NCBI GenBank assembly: GCA_002344785.1
Contig: DDUL01000032.1
Coordinates: forward strand, 1 to 54,072
Direction: 5' to 3'
Origin: Bdellovibrionaceae bacterium UBA2339
Lineage (GTDB): Bacteria; Bdellovibrionota; Bdellovibrionia; Bdellovibrionales; JAMPXM01
DNA: 54,072 nucleotides
Made by a program: the position numbers and the translations under genes. This document shows, one piece after another, positions 23,800-32,294 of this stretch (position 1 is its first letter; every line of letters starts with the position of its first letter). The notes beneath the pieces were generated by a model. It saw only the letters and a program-made list of their open reading frames with translations. It ran no database searches and was not told the DNA's origin.

Positions 23800-24743
23800 C
23801 TGAGTCGCCCGCGAAAATGCCCGCGACTGCCGACAGGCCGTCGTCAATCTCCAGTCCATCAAGACCTCGATTCAAACTGACGTTGGACCTCTTCCTTAAA
23901 GTTCTGGTGATCGCGACACTCTTCCAAGCGGCGCTGCACTTTCTCGTGTTCGTGGATCTCTTTAGCCCCGTGCTGCCGAGCTTTCTCGGCGAGGTGAACC
24001 AACTGGCGGGAAGTCGCTGGCTCATTGGCCTTTGGCAAGAATGGGATGACGACCAACGATGGCAGGGCTTTTTCACTTTGCAGCTCTTCAAGATTGCGAG
24101 CCTACTGACACTTTGGTGGAGTTTAGTTTCCCCAAAGTCCAACGCCATTTGGAAGCGAGCCAGCTACGCGTCCATGGTATTCAGCTCGTTTTTTATTTTG
24201 CACTTGGCCGCTCCGATGCAAAACGCCGGCGATCGCTTACTGTGGATTTTGTGGATTCTTTGCGCGCCCTATTTCCTCAAATCTGTTCAAACTCCCAAAT
24301 CAAACGCCGATGCGAGCCCGCATTGGGCCGATCGTTTGTGCGTGGAGTTACTTCGCGCACAAGCCGTCTTCCTCTACGCGGGTGCCGCTCTCAGTAAACT
24401 TGCTGATGGGAGTTGGCGAAATGGTTACGCTCCCGCGCTCAGTTTAGTTTCGCCAGCGGCATCAAATCCGCTTTTGCCCATCGGCCCGTGGCTTATGCAA
24501 TTAGAGTGGGCGCCGGGCCTCATGATCGGTGTCGGGTGGCTCACGATCTGCACGGAGGCCTTCATCGCGATAGGACTTTGCCTGCGCCGCACGCGAAACC
24601 TCGCCATTGGCCTCGCGCTAACGCTTCACATGACTTTACTGTTCACACATTCGGTGTTGTTCGTACAACTCGTATCGATCATCACGCTGCTCGCATGGCG
24701 AATCTTACCGCTCAGCCTGAGCGAAGGCCCGAAACAGAGGTAG
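23796..24743 (+). CDS. HTTM-domain membrane protein (gamma-carboxylase-like)
   Basis: This is a 315-residue inner-membrane protein with about seven helices. ATG 23796 overlaps the upstream stop. HTTM proteins share their membrane domain with vitamin K-dependent gamma-carboxylase. The recognisable segment is FLYAGAALSKLADGSWRNGYAPAL, in which the K-x-x-D/G-x-W-x-x-G pattern is conserved. IGPWLMQLEWAPGLMIGVGWLTICTEAFIAIGL follows, matching the next helix pair. The soluble beta domain of true carboxylases is missing, as in most bacterial members. Catalysis is therefore doubtful and the role is unknown. The last 39 bases overlap the convergent mdlB gene. Confidence 0.8.
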   Translation: MTESPAKMPATADRPSSISSPSRPRFKLTLDLFLKVLVIATLFQAALHFLVFVDLFSPVLPSFLGEVNQLAGSRWLIGLWQEWDDDQRWQGFFTLQLFKIASLLTLWWSLVSPKSNAIWKRASYASMVFSSFFILHLAAPMQNAGDRLLWILWILCAPYFLKSVQTPKSNADASPHWADRLCVELLRAQAVFLYAGAALSKLADGSWRNGYAPALSLVSPAASNPLLPIGPWLMQLEWAPGLMIGVGWLTICTEAFIAIGLCLRRTRNLAIGLALTLHMTLLFTHSVLFVQLVSIITLLAWRILPLSLSEGPKQR

Positions 24744-26624
24744 CACAACCTCAGGCTTATCCAGCATCTTCACTTGCCCTTGGTGCATCCAAAGAATGCG
24801 GTCGCAGTGGATCAAAGTGGAAAGTCGATGCGCGATGATGATTTGCGTTCGATCCGCAAAGAACTCTTCAGTCGCGCGCACCAACACGTCTTCAGTTTGT
24901 GGGTCGATCGATGAGGTCGCCTCATCCATCACCACGACCGGAGCCTCTTGCAGCAGACATCGCGCCATGCAAAGCAGTTGGCGCTCACCCGCTGAGAGGT
25001 TCTTACCTTTTTCTTCGATCATGGTGTCGAGCCCATGAGGCAGCGACTTGAACCACGATTCCAAATCCACACGCCGAAGCGCCTCAATCAAACGAGCGTC
25101 ACTGTGACGATGTTCCAAGTCCAAATTCTCTCGCAGTGGACCTCGGAACAAAATCGGATCCTGGGCGATGTAGGCGATCGCGCGACGATAAACACTCAAA
25201 TCACAGCCTTCACCTTCTCGGTGTTGCACATTGGCGCTACGGCCATCGATGAGAATCTCACCCTTCTCGATCGGATAAAATCGGAACAGTGCTTGAATCA
25301 AACTCGATTTGCCGCTTCCCGTTCGCCCGACAATTCCGACTTTCTCACCTGCGCGAATGCGGAAGTTCACATCTTTGAGCACCAGGGGAAGCTCGGGAGC
25401 ATAACGAAAACTGAGATCGCGAACCTCAACAGGAGCCGCGGCTTGCAAACTCAATCGCTCGCGCTTGGCCTGCGCCTCATCGTCGGCGCTGTAGCGCGGT
25501 TGACCCGACTGACCCAATTCAAAGCGCGTTACGGCGGGCAGGCGCGATCCACCTTCCAGATCACGTCGCAAATAATCATCAAGTCGCTCAACACCCGTCA
25601 TCGCCTCTTCAAATTGCGCCATCCATTCAAAGAATGCCTGCACACTGGCGGCACTCAACATGATGAAAGCAAACGCGACACCGACGGCGCCCACGCTGGC
25701 GCGTCCTGTGTCGACCATCCACCAACCCAAGGCACCCGTTGCCAAAAACAACAAGGCCGTCAAGGCTCCCATCTGCAATCCAAATACATACAGCACCCAA
25801 GAAGTTCGGATTCGCTGTTGGATGTAGTCATGATTGAGCTGACGAAAGCGCTGAAAGAAAGTTTCCACACGATTGAATACCCGAATAGGCAAGGCACCTT
25901 GTGCCGTCTCGGCGAAATGCGAGATCGACGGCGATCGGATCGCCGCCAAGGCTCGGCGCTCCGTTCGAATGCGGTCCTTATTGAGCCAGTACACTCCGGC
26001 TTGGAGTGAGCTCACCAAGACATAGAGAAAAAAGAACCAAGGCTCCGCCATCGCAATCAAAATGGCCATTGCAACCAAGTCGAAAACGATCGCAAAGAAT
26101 TCCGCGAGCGGTCCGCCAAAGAGTCGAAACACATTTCCGTAATCGCTGGAAAATCGCGTCACGACGCGGCCGACAGGCTGGGTGTCGAAAAACCGCATTG
26201 GCAAGCGCGACGTCCGACGCGTGACTTCGTCGTACAGTAATGACACGGCGACCGCACTGAGGCGGGAGAAAAACACGCGGTAGCAAGAGGTCAGCAAGAA
26301 TCCCGCAGCCGTTACGCTCGCAAGCAGCCAAAGAAAGTCCTCGCCCGTCCATCCGGAAAGCGCCTGTGACCAAACCGACGAAGACTTATCGCCGGCCAGA
26401 CGATCGGCCCATGCGGCGACAAGATTCGCATTGGCCAAAAGCAGCATTCGACCCAAAAATCCCACACCCAAAAGCGCCAAGATTCGAAATCGAAATGGCC
26501 CATAGGCATGTCGCAAAGTCGAAAACACGCTTCGGGAGTAGCGACCACGAAAGTTCGACTCTTCATCGATGAACTTACGCCTTGCCTTGGCGCCGCGATG
26601 AGATGGCGAATTCAAGTCGCTCAT
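24705..26624 (-). CDS. mdlB: ABC exporter half-transporter, MdlB-like (consensus ATP site)
   Basis: This 639-residue fused permease and ATPase uses ATG 26624, with AGGGAG seven bases upstream. Six membrane helices occupy about residues 45-330. The ATPase has Walker A GRTGSGKS (about 431), Q-loop AYIAQDPILFRG, signature LSAGERQ (about 541), Walker B VVVMDEATSSID with the catalytic Glu, and the switch His in IIIAHRLST. It overlaps the mdlA stop by four bases. The pairing with a degenerate partner matches heterodimeric exporters such as E. coli MdlAB and LmrCD. These export lipophilic compounds or peptides. The gene symbol rests on motif similarity and pairing, not on a tested phylogeny. Confidence 0.9.
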   Translation of the reverse strand: MSDLNSPSHRGAKARRKFIDEESNFRGRYSRSVFSTLRHAYGPFRFRILALLGVGFLGRMLLLANANLVAAWADRLAGDKSSSVWSQALSGWTGEDFLWLLASVTAAGFLLTSCYRVFFSRLSAVAVSLLYDEVTRRTSRLPMRFFDTQPVGRVVTRFSSDYGNVFRLFGGPLAEFFAIVFDLVAMAILIAMAEPWFFFLYVLVSSLQAGVYWLNKDRIRTERRALAAIRSPSISHFAETAQGALPIRVFNRVETFFQRFRQLNHDYIQQRIRTSWVLYVFGLQMGALTALLFLATGALGWWMVDTGRASVGAVGVAFAFIMLSAASVQAFFEWMAQFEEAMTGVERLDDYLRRDLEGGSRLPAVTRFELGQSGQPRYSADDEAQAKRERLSLQAAAPVEVRDLSFRYAPELPLVLKDVNFRIRAGEKVGIVGRTGSGKSSLIQALFRFYPIEKGEILIDGRSANVQHREGEGCDLSVYRRAIAYIAQDPILFRGPLRENLDLEHRHSDARLIEALRRVDLESWFKSLPHGLDTMIEEKGKNLSAGERQLLCMARCLLQEAPVVVMDEATSSIDPQTEDVLVRATEEFFADRTQIIIAHRLSTLIHCDRILWMHQGQVKMLDKPEVVLPLFRAFAQAER

Positions 26625-28741
26625 GACCAACTCCCTTCACCATCGGCCGAAGAAGGTTTTGGTCGAGGGGCTGATGAATCTTCGCTTGGGGTCTGCTCGA
26701 TCAACACGCTGCTGACGAATTCGCGAAATGCCGTATTGCGCGCCAACAGCTCACGGTAGCGGCCCACATCATCAAGGCGCCCATCACGCAAAAACAAAAT
26801 GCCGTCGACATGCTCCAACACGCTCAATCGATGCGTGATCAAGATTCTCGTGCGACGACCCCATTCGCCAAAGATCAGTTCGTTCATCAACTTTCGTTCC
26901 GTCTCAACATCCACAGCCGACAAGGAGTCGTCGAGCATCAAGACTGGCTGAGGCTTTTTTTCCAGTTGCGCAGAGGATACAACCGACTTCACTTCGGCTC
27001 CCACATCATGACTTTCTGTCGCCCGCGCGCCCCCTGGTGTTTCCGTTTCCGGCATCACGGCCGGCATCACGGCCGGCAATACTTCCGATGTGGGGTCCGC
27101 AAGGAAGGCGGCACGAGACAGTGACACCCGCTGACGTTGGCCGCCACTGAGGTTCACACCACGTTCACCAATTTCCGTCTCCAGGCCGCCGACGATGTCA
27201 TCTTGTCTCGAGCCCACGGCAGCTCGCGCCGGATCTGAAACTTCAAGCTGCGCTCGGCGCAGTTTCGCGACCACGCGCGCATCATGATCTCGCGAAGCTT
27301 GATACTCAAACACCACATTCTCACGAAGACTTGCACTCATCACAAAAGCCTCTTGCGGCACAAAGCAAAAGTACTCGCGTCGAACCGCAGCTGAGTGATT
27401 CACAAGCTCCTGACCGCCCACGCGCAAAGACTTGAGTTGAGCGCCCGTTTCGCCGAGCAAACTGAGCAACAAAAGACTCTTTCCCGAGCCCACCTCGCCG
27501 ACCACCGCATAAAGCTGTCCGGCTGGAACCTGAAAGCTCACATCATGCAACAAAGTCCTGCCGTTGATAGAAAGTCTTAAGCCCTGCACGTCCAGTCCAA
27601 GTCGAGGGTCAAAGTCACGGCCCAAGCTCGTCGTTTCCTCGGTGGAGTCTGGGGCCATCGCGAGGTGCGACTCAGATCCTCGGTGCTTCGACAAATACTT
27701 TTCCAATCGCCGAAGCGATGTGAGTCCGTCGAAAGTGAAAGTGAAAATCCAAGGCACCTGACGAAAGGGGCGCGACAAGAACACACCGAAAATCCACAAA
27801 AGGGCAAAGTAGTCGCCACTGGTGGCCGCCGCGCCTTTGTATTGAGTCAGCGTCACAACCGCGATGAGGTTCAGCAAAAAATTGATCGATGACCCAAAGG
27901 CACCCATCATTTGCCCGTTGGTGACCATCTTCACTCGATTGACGGTTTCTTCCTCGCGCTTATGAAAGATCTTGGCTTCGTAGGAGTCCGTCCAACCCAA
28001 AATGCGCAGCAAGCGAATGTTCTGCACCCATTCATTCACTAGGCCGGTGCGATCCGCAGCCAATCGCTTGAAGACTTGGAAGAATCTGGCCTGACGAATC
28101 GACAACAGCACGGACACACTCAAAAGAGAAATCATCACCACGACCGTCGTACCGACGGGAATGCCGCAGATCCACTGCACCGCAAGCGGCGCGCAAATCA
28201 ACGGGAACAACACTCCGGCCCCCAGCGGAATCGTTTGATCCACCACCGCCGTTGAACCAGGCACATCCGTCGCGTAATACGAGACGGTTTCGCCGACCGT
28301 TTGCCCCTCGGTCTGATCGGAACGTAGCGAAAGTGTCTTGGCGTAGATCGCGCGCGAAATCATTTCCTGTAAGCGCAGCGACTCACGCAATCCCAACCAG
28401 GTCGAGGCCGTGCTCAACCACTGTGACACGACCATGCAGAAAAATGCCGCCACCAAGAATGCGAGGGGCGAGTTCACATCGATGAGACTGAAACGCCCCA
28501 ATTGTTCTCGCCAACTTTCCGACCAAGCCTGTGACTCTCCCCCAACCAAGTGGTCAATGAAGAGCTTTTGAAACAGAGGCGCCCCCAAGCCCAGCACGGC
28601 CGCAAACAGCGACAACAGCACCATCCCGAACAAAGCACTCGGGCGCGACGTCAACATGAAGCGCAGCAATCCGCGCTCGCCGATTTCACGAGTCGCCCCT
28701 CCCACACTGAAGTCATCTCGACGATCAGGGGTCGGCTTCAT
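26621..28741 (-). CDS. mdlA: ABC exporter half-transporter, MdlA-like, with inserted segment in the ATPase
   Basis: This is a 706-residue fused permease and ATPase. ATG 28741 has GAGGAG four to five bases upstream and overlaps the msrB stop. Membrane helices span about residues 35-330. Walker A is GEVGSGKS (about 414), the Q-loop FCFVPQEAF, the signature LSGGQRQ (about 530) and Walker B VLMLDDSLSAVD (about 592). Asp replaces the catalytic Glu, so this site is degenerate, as in E. coli MdlA. Between the signature helix and Walker B, about 46 extra residues are inserted. They contain the repeat PAVMPAVMP and a charged stretch, where other ABC proteins have only a few residues. The frame is intact through it. 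The long Ser/Pro C-terminus is also unusual. Confidence 0.9.
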   Translation of the reverse strand: MKPTPDRRDDFSVGGATREIGERGLLRFMLTSRPSALFGMVLLSLFAAVLGLGAPLFQKLFIDHLVGGESQAWSESWREQLGRFSLIDVNSPLAFLVAAFFCMVVSQWLSTASTWLGLRESLRLQEMISRAIYAKTLSLRSDQTEGQTVGETVSYYATDVPGSTAVVDQTIPLGAGVLFPLICAPLAVQWICGIPVGTTVVVMISLLSVSVLLSIRQARFFQVFKRLAADRTGLVNEWVQNIRLLRILGWTDSYEAKIFHKREEETVNRVKMVTNGQMMGAFGSSINFLLNLIAVVTLTQYKGAAATSGDYFALLWIFGVFLSRPFRQVPWIFTFTFDGLTSLRRLEKYLSKHRGSESHLAMAPDSTEETTSLGRDFDPRLGLDVQGLRLSINGRTLLHDVSFQVPAGQLYAVVGEVGSGKSLLLLSLLGETGAQLKSLRVGGQELVNHSAAVRREYFCFVPQEAFVMSASLRENVVFEYQASRDHDARVVAKLRRAQLEVSDPARAAVGSRQDDIVGGLETEIGERGVNLSGGQRQRVSLSRAAFLADPTSEVLPAVMPAVMPETETPGGARATESHDVGAEVKSVVSSAQLEKKPQPVLMLDDSLSAVDVETERKLMNELIFGEWGRRTRILITHRLSVLEHVDGILFLRDGRLDDVGRYRELLARNTAFREFVSSVLIEQTPSEDSSAPRPKPSSADGEGSWS
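27051..27074 (-). repeat. 12-bp repeat, two copies, in mdlA
   Basis: GGCATCACGGCC occurs twice in tandem, followed by GGCA. On the minus strand it encodes the AVMP repeat within the insertion between the ABC signature and Walker B. The period equals that of four other arrays in this window. Confidence 0.75.
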
Positions 28742-29436
28742 TTTTCTCCTCGCTCACCAGAGGTTTGAAGCGATCGGCTTTTCGCGTCCGACTTCGCGAC
28801 AAATTGAATCGCGAGCGAATTGATACAGTATCGCAATCGCGTTGGCAGAGGGCCGTCATCAAACACATGCCCCAAGTGCGACCCGCAGTTCTGACACAAT
28901 ACTTCGACACGATTCATGCCGTGCGAATCGTCGGCGCGCTCTTCAATGAGGCGTGTGAGCTGCTCGGCTTTCCCGCTGGACGAGTCCAACTTTGATTCCT
29001 GCATCTTCGCCAAATCCCGCGCATGAGACAAAAAGCGTGACAGGCCCTGGTCTGCAGCCGCTGAGAAACTCGGCCAACCACAATGCGAATCAAATTTCTC
29101 ACTTGAACGAAACAGAATCACCCCACAAGCCGCACAAACATAATGGCCTTCGGCAAAGTGATTCCAATATTCTCCCGTAAAGGCTCGCTCCGTGCCCGCC
29201 CTCCTGAGCACACGAAATTGTTCGGGCGTCAGCCGTCGCAACCAAAACTCATCGCTTTGATTCCGCCAGTCTGGTCCGATCTCTGGTCCGTTCTCTGGTC
29301 CGATCTCTGCTCCATTCTCTGGGGCAGCCAAAGGCAGAGGCCGACCCGAAGCCGACTCGATCGCTGCCGACTCGCTCGTTGAGATCGCACCCAAGCTTTT
29401 TGGCTTGTTTCCGGATTCTGAATGATCACTCGACAT
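28738..29436 (-). CDS. msrB: Peptide methionine-R-sulfoxide reductase with insertion
   Basis: MsrB reduces methionine-R-sulfoxide in proteins. The product is 232 residues from ATG 29436; an upstream in-frame GTG at 29445 is possible. The domain runs from about residue 58 (FWLRRLTPEQFRVLRRAGTERAFTGEYWNHF). It has both zinc Cys pairs (CAAC and CQNC), CGWPSF, SHLGHVFDDGP and the catalytic Cys in RYCINSL. Between GWPSF and DDSHGM there are about 45 residues instead of the usual 15 or so, rich in Ser, Lys and Glu. The N-terminal 55 residues are low-complexity and include the GPEN/GPEI repeat. No export signal is seen. It overlaps mdlA by four bases and leads a three-gene operon with the exporter. 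Confidence 0.93.
   Translation of the reverse strand: MSSDHSESGNKPKSLGAISTSESAAIESASGRPLPLAAPENGAEIGPENGPEIGPDWRNQSDEFWLRRLTPEQFRVLRRAGTERAFTGEYWNHFAEGHYVCAACGVILFRSSEKFDSHCGWPSFSAAADQGLSRFLSHARDLAKMQESKLDSSSGKAEQLTRLIEERADDSHGMNRVEVLCQNCGSHLGHVFDDGPLPTRLRYCINSLAIQFVAKSDAKSRSLQTSGERGEK
29270..29317 (-). repeat. 12-bp minisatellite, four copies, in msrB
   Basis: TCTGGTCCGATC is repeated four times with substitutions in copies 2 and 4, and a degenerate fifth copy follows. On the minus strand it encodes the four-residue repeat G-P-E-N/I in the N-terminal extension, just before the MsrB domain. Confidence 0.88.
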
Positions 29437-29772
29437 GAAGCGCACCTGTTCGGTCAGGAAAGTTCACTATCCTCATGCGAGCCCACCTGAAGCTCAAGTT
29501 TCCAATTGCCAGTTCAGCAGGGCGTTGACGAATTCGGGCCCTTGGGCGACGCCCAACGCCCTAGCCTCGCAAGTCGGGCGACTCCATCAATCGTCTAAAC
29601 GCAATCAATTCGAGCTGAGCCCGAATCACTGTCCACGAATTAGGCGATCCGGAACTTCGCCCCCGCCCCGAAGTTTGCACCCACGATTGGGGTTTGGATC
29701 GGATGGCCTTTGTGAATCTTGGATCTCACCAAGTCCCGCTCGGGCCCCACGACAAAAAATGAGGAACTCGCC
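29437..29772. other. Intergenic region between divergent genes
   Basis: These 336 bases separate the msrB-mdlAB operon from the lipoprotein gene at 29773, so both promoters should lie here. No frame with a ribosome binding site and no hairpin with a T-run is visible. Confidence 0.45.
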
Positions 29773-30660
29773 ATGTTGATCAGGAACGCCTCAATGAAAT
29801 CCTGGCTGAATCGCGCCGCGAACTTCGCGTCGCAGAGCCGAGCATTTCAGTTCCGATCGCACTCAAAGATGCCACTCCCGCTTCTACTTTGCGCAGCCTT
29901 GAGTTTTCTCACCAGCGCTTGCGGCCGAAGCAATGCTGTTTTGCTCGAGGCCCAAGCTCCCGGCGAGGTTCAGCCCGTCTCAACCGACGGTCGCTCAACG
30001 CTCCCCAAAGATTTTTACGATCAATCCGTCAACTCGGCTTCCGTGCGTGTCGGCTTGGATGGCGTGACGGATTCCTCCAAGGCCTTGCAGTTTAGAATTC
30101 TCGGCGGCACACACGCCGCAGGTGCCTTCAATGGCAGCGGCACAGGCAACCGCGCAATTCTCGCCATCGGCAAATTTTCGCGCACGCGCTTGGCCGACCT
30201 TGGCGAAATCAGCTTCGATGCGAAGGTCACGTCGGGCAGCGAGCAGATCGATGTGCAGCTGCAACTCGATCTGAACTGTGACGGTCAATACCTGGAAGTC
30301 GTGCGCGCGAAGGCCAGTGACCTCGGCGCTGGGCTGAATGTCGGAAACGGCTACACGCGCTACTCGATCGATGCTCTCCAGAACAATTGGACCGCAGTGG
30401 ATGGCGATCTCGTCGATCCGGTTTCGCCAGGTGTGACGATGCTCTTCATGCTGGGCGCTCCGCAATCTCTCTCGAATATTCTCGCAAGCTACCCTCACAC
30501 TTGTATTCGCAACGCCGCGACAGGCGCACTCGGATTGCCCGCAAGTCTTCCAACAGGCGGCGTGCAGCTGGTGATGGGCGAAAGCCACACAACAGCTGCG
30601 GGCAACGCTTTCGTACGCCGCGTGAAAATCGGTCTCAGCATCTTTGAGACGTGGGAGTGA
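29773..30660 (+). CDS. Lipoprotein of unknown function
   Basis: This 295-residue envelope protein uses ATG 29773, with GAGGA seven bases upstream. The N-terminal 50 residues are long and basic (several Arg, Ser and Asn). They are followed by a hydrophobic stretch PLPLLLCAALSFLTSACGRS with lipobox T-S-A-C. The mature part looks like a beta-sandwich or jelly-roll, with alternating strands such as KALQFRILGGTHAAGAF, ISFDAKVTSGSEQIDVQLQLDLNCDG and VRRVKIGLSIFETWE. This resembles carbohydrate-binding or lectin-like modules, although no family is firmly recognised. The stop lies two bases before the start of the next gene, so the two form an operon. Confidence 0.75.
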   Translation: MLIRNASMKSWLNRAANFASQSRAFQFRSHSKMPLPLLLCAALSFLTSACGRSNAVLLEAQAPGEVQPVSTDGRSTLPKDFYDQSVNSASVRVGLDGVTDSSKALQFRILGGTHAAGAFNGSGTGNRAILAIGKFSRTRLADLGEISFDAKVTSGSEQIDVQLQLDLNCDGQYLEVVRAKASDLGAGLNVGNGYTRYSIDALQNNWTAVDGDLVDPVSPGVTMLFMLGAPQSLSNILASYPHTCIRNAATGALGLPASLPTGGVQLVMGESHTTAAGNAFVRRVKIGLSIFETWE

Positions 30661-30662
30661 GC

Positions 30663-32270
30663 ATGAATAGGCGTGCGAAACTTCCGGTTTCAACTCAGCT
30701 CTTTATGGCCGTGCTCACAAGCTGCACTTTCGCGAATTTAGCTTGGGCTCAAGCTCCTCGCACGCTTCCCGAGCGACAGCCACTCCGCACGCAAGAGTCG
30801 ACACGCACGGAAATTTTGAATGAAACTCGAAGTCGGAATTCCGATGCCAGCGCGCCTCGCGCCGAGCGAGAGCCCAAAACTCAGCGCGCCACTTTGCCCG
30901 ACAGGTCCTTAACCCGAGCACCAAAGGCCAAGGAGCTTCCCGCCTTCAAGGGAAAGAAACAGAGCATTGATCGCGAAGCCGAAAGTGCAGCGGACCCAAA
31001 AGCTCCGAATACCGCATCAGCTCAAAAGCGCATTGAAATTGATTTTGAAAACGACGGCTCCTCAGTCCCGACGACTGTGATCGTGCGAAAGCCGATCGAT
31101 TTTAACGATGCACTTGAGAAATCCAGCAACGAAGCCGAACAAATTCGCGTTCGATCACGCGCGGTGATCTCGGCTCCGCCAGGTGATCTCTCTGAACTTC
31201 CGACAACGCAAGTCGAAGCCAACTTGCAGGCCGAGGCCGCTGGCGCCACCGCGAAAATCGAATCGACCACAAAGAACTCCGCAATGAGTTTGCCTGCAAA
31301 AAATGAAGCCAAAGCAACGTCAGAAACTCAGATCGCGGCGCCATATGAAAAAGCGGATTCTTCGTCACCATCGCAGACAAAGTCCACACTTCCCGACGCG
31401 CCACCGAGCACGCGCTTGAGCACCGAGGCGGCCCTCGAAGAAGCTGAATTCCGCAGCCAACACGGCAATCGTTTGCGCGAAGCTTTGCGACGAAGCTGGC
31501 GACGTCCAGAACCCGAAGTGAATTTCCCCCCGCCTCTTGAGTCTGCCCAAGCGAACGACGTCGATACCAAGATCGAAACATCAACGTCCGCGACCTCCGC
31601 TTCCGCGATCACAGCGGCGTCGACGGCGACATCGGTGGAGACAACAACACCCACACTCATCACCGAAACGGCGACCACCGCCAAGGCGACAGAGTCCGCG
31701 CAAATTCGCGCGCAATCTCCTGTGACCGGCCCGCGAGGCAACTGGGCACTCGGCGATCGACGAAGCGTCAGCGTTCGCGGCGGCGCACTCCGCGCTCAGT
31801 GGTCGCAATTCGACGCTCGTATGCGAAATGGTGCGACCAGCTTTGGCCTGGGTCTCGCTCAGGAATTGATGAGCCCGTGGGGAAGTCTCGAAGCGCGGGC
31901 CTCCTTCGATTTGTATCACGCCATCGATCAAGCCGTGACCATCGACAACTTGCGCATGATCTCCACGCGAACCGAAGTCGCTTACTGGCTGACCCACTCG
32001 CGTGTTCGTCCGGCCTTGACTCTGGGAATGGGATTGACCGAGTACGCTGTGCGCAGTTATCGCGCCGTAGGTGAAAACGGTGACGTCACACTGCGCACGC
32101 ACGCGCGAGGCACGGCCTTTACGATCATTCCCGGCACCGCCCTGCGCGTGGATCTCAATCAAGATTTTCGCTTCGACCTGCAAACCGAATACTTGCTCCA
32201 CCTCGGTGGCGATCAATCCTCGCGCTCGCAAGGCCTGCAAGTGATCGGCGCATTGGGTTGGACACTTTAA
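30663..32270 (+). CDS. Outer-membrane-type protein with long disordered N-terminal region
   Basis: This is a 535-residue exported protein. ATG 30663 is chosen because GGGAG lies just upstream and the signal peptide (residues 1-33, ending ANLAWA) then has normal length. Residues 35-360 are low-complexity, rich in Ala, Thr, Glu, Ser and Pro, with a Thr/Ala-dense block near residue 310-350. The last 170 residues alternate like barrel strands (VSVRGGALRAQWSQFDARM, SFGLGLAQELMSPWGSLEARASFDLYH, FRFDLQTEYLLHL). The protein ends LGWTL. This suggests an eight-strand barrel with a large periplasmic or surface extension. It follows the lipoprotein gene by two bases. It has no PAL-type or OmpA-type motif. 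The function is unknown. Confidence 0.72.
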   Translation: MNRRAKLPVSTQLFMAVLTSCTFANLAWAQAPRTLPERQPLRTQESTRTEILNETRSRNSDASAPRAEREPKTQRATLPDRSLTRAPKAKELPAFKGKKQSIDREAESAADPKAPNTASAQKRIEIDFENDGSSVPTTVIVRKPIDFNDALEKSSNEAEQIRVRSRAVISAPPGDLSELPTTQVEANLQAEAAGATAKIESTTKNSAMSLPAKNEAKATSETQIAAPYEKADSSSPSQTKSTLPDAPPSTRLSTEAALEEAEFRSQHGNRLREALRRSWRRPEPEVNFPPPLESAQANDVDTKIETSTSATSASAITAASTATSVETTTPTLITETATTAKATESAQIRAQSPVTGPRGNWALGDRRSVSVRGGALRAQWSQFDARMRNGATSFGLGLAQELMSPWGSLEARASFDLYHAIDQAVTIDNLRMISTRTEVAYWLTHSRVRPALTLGMGLTEYAVRSYRAVGENGDVTLRTHARGTAFTIIPGTALRVDLNQDFRFDLQTEYLLHLGGDQSSRSQGLQVIGALGWTL

Positions 32271-32294
32271 TTTTCCGCTTTGATCAGACCATGA

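Noticed and set aside
31102..31741. Two overlapping minus-strand frames opposite the barrel-protein gene
   Set aside because: They are antisense to a low-complexity Ala/Thr/Ser-coding region, which lacks antisense stop codons by composition; no ribosome binding site.
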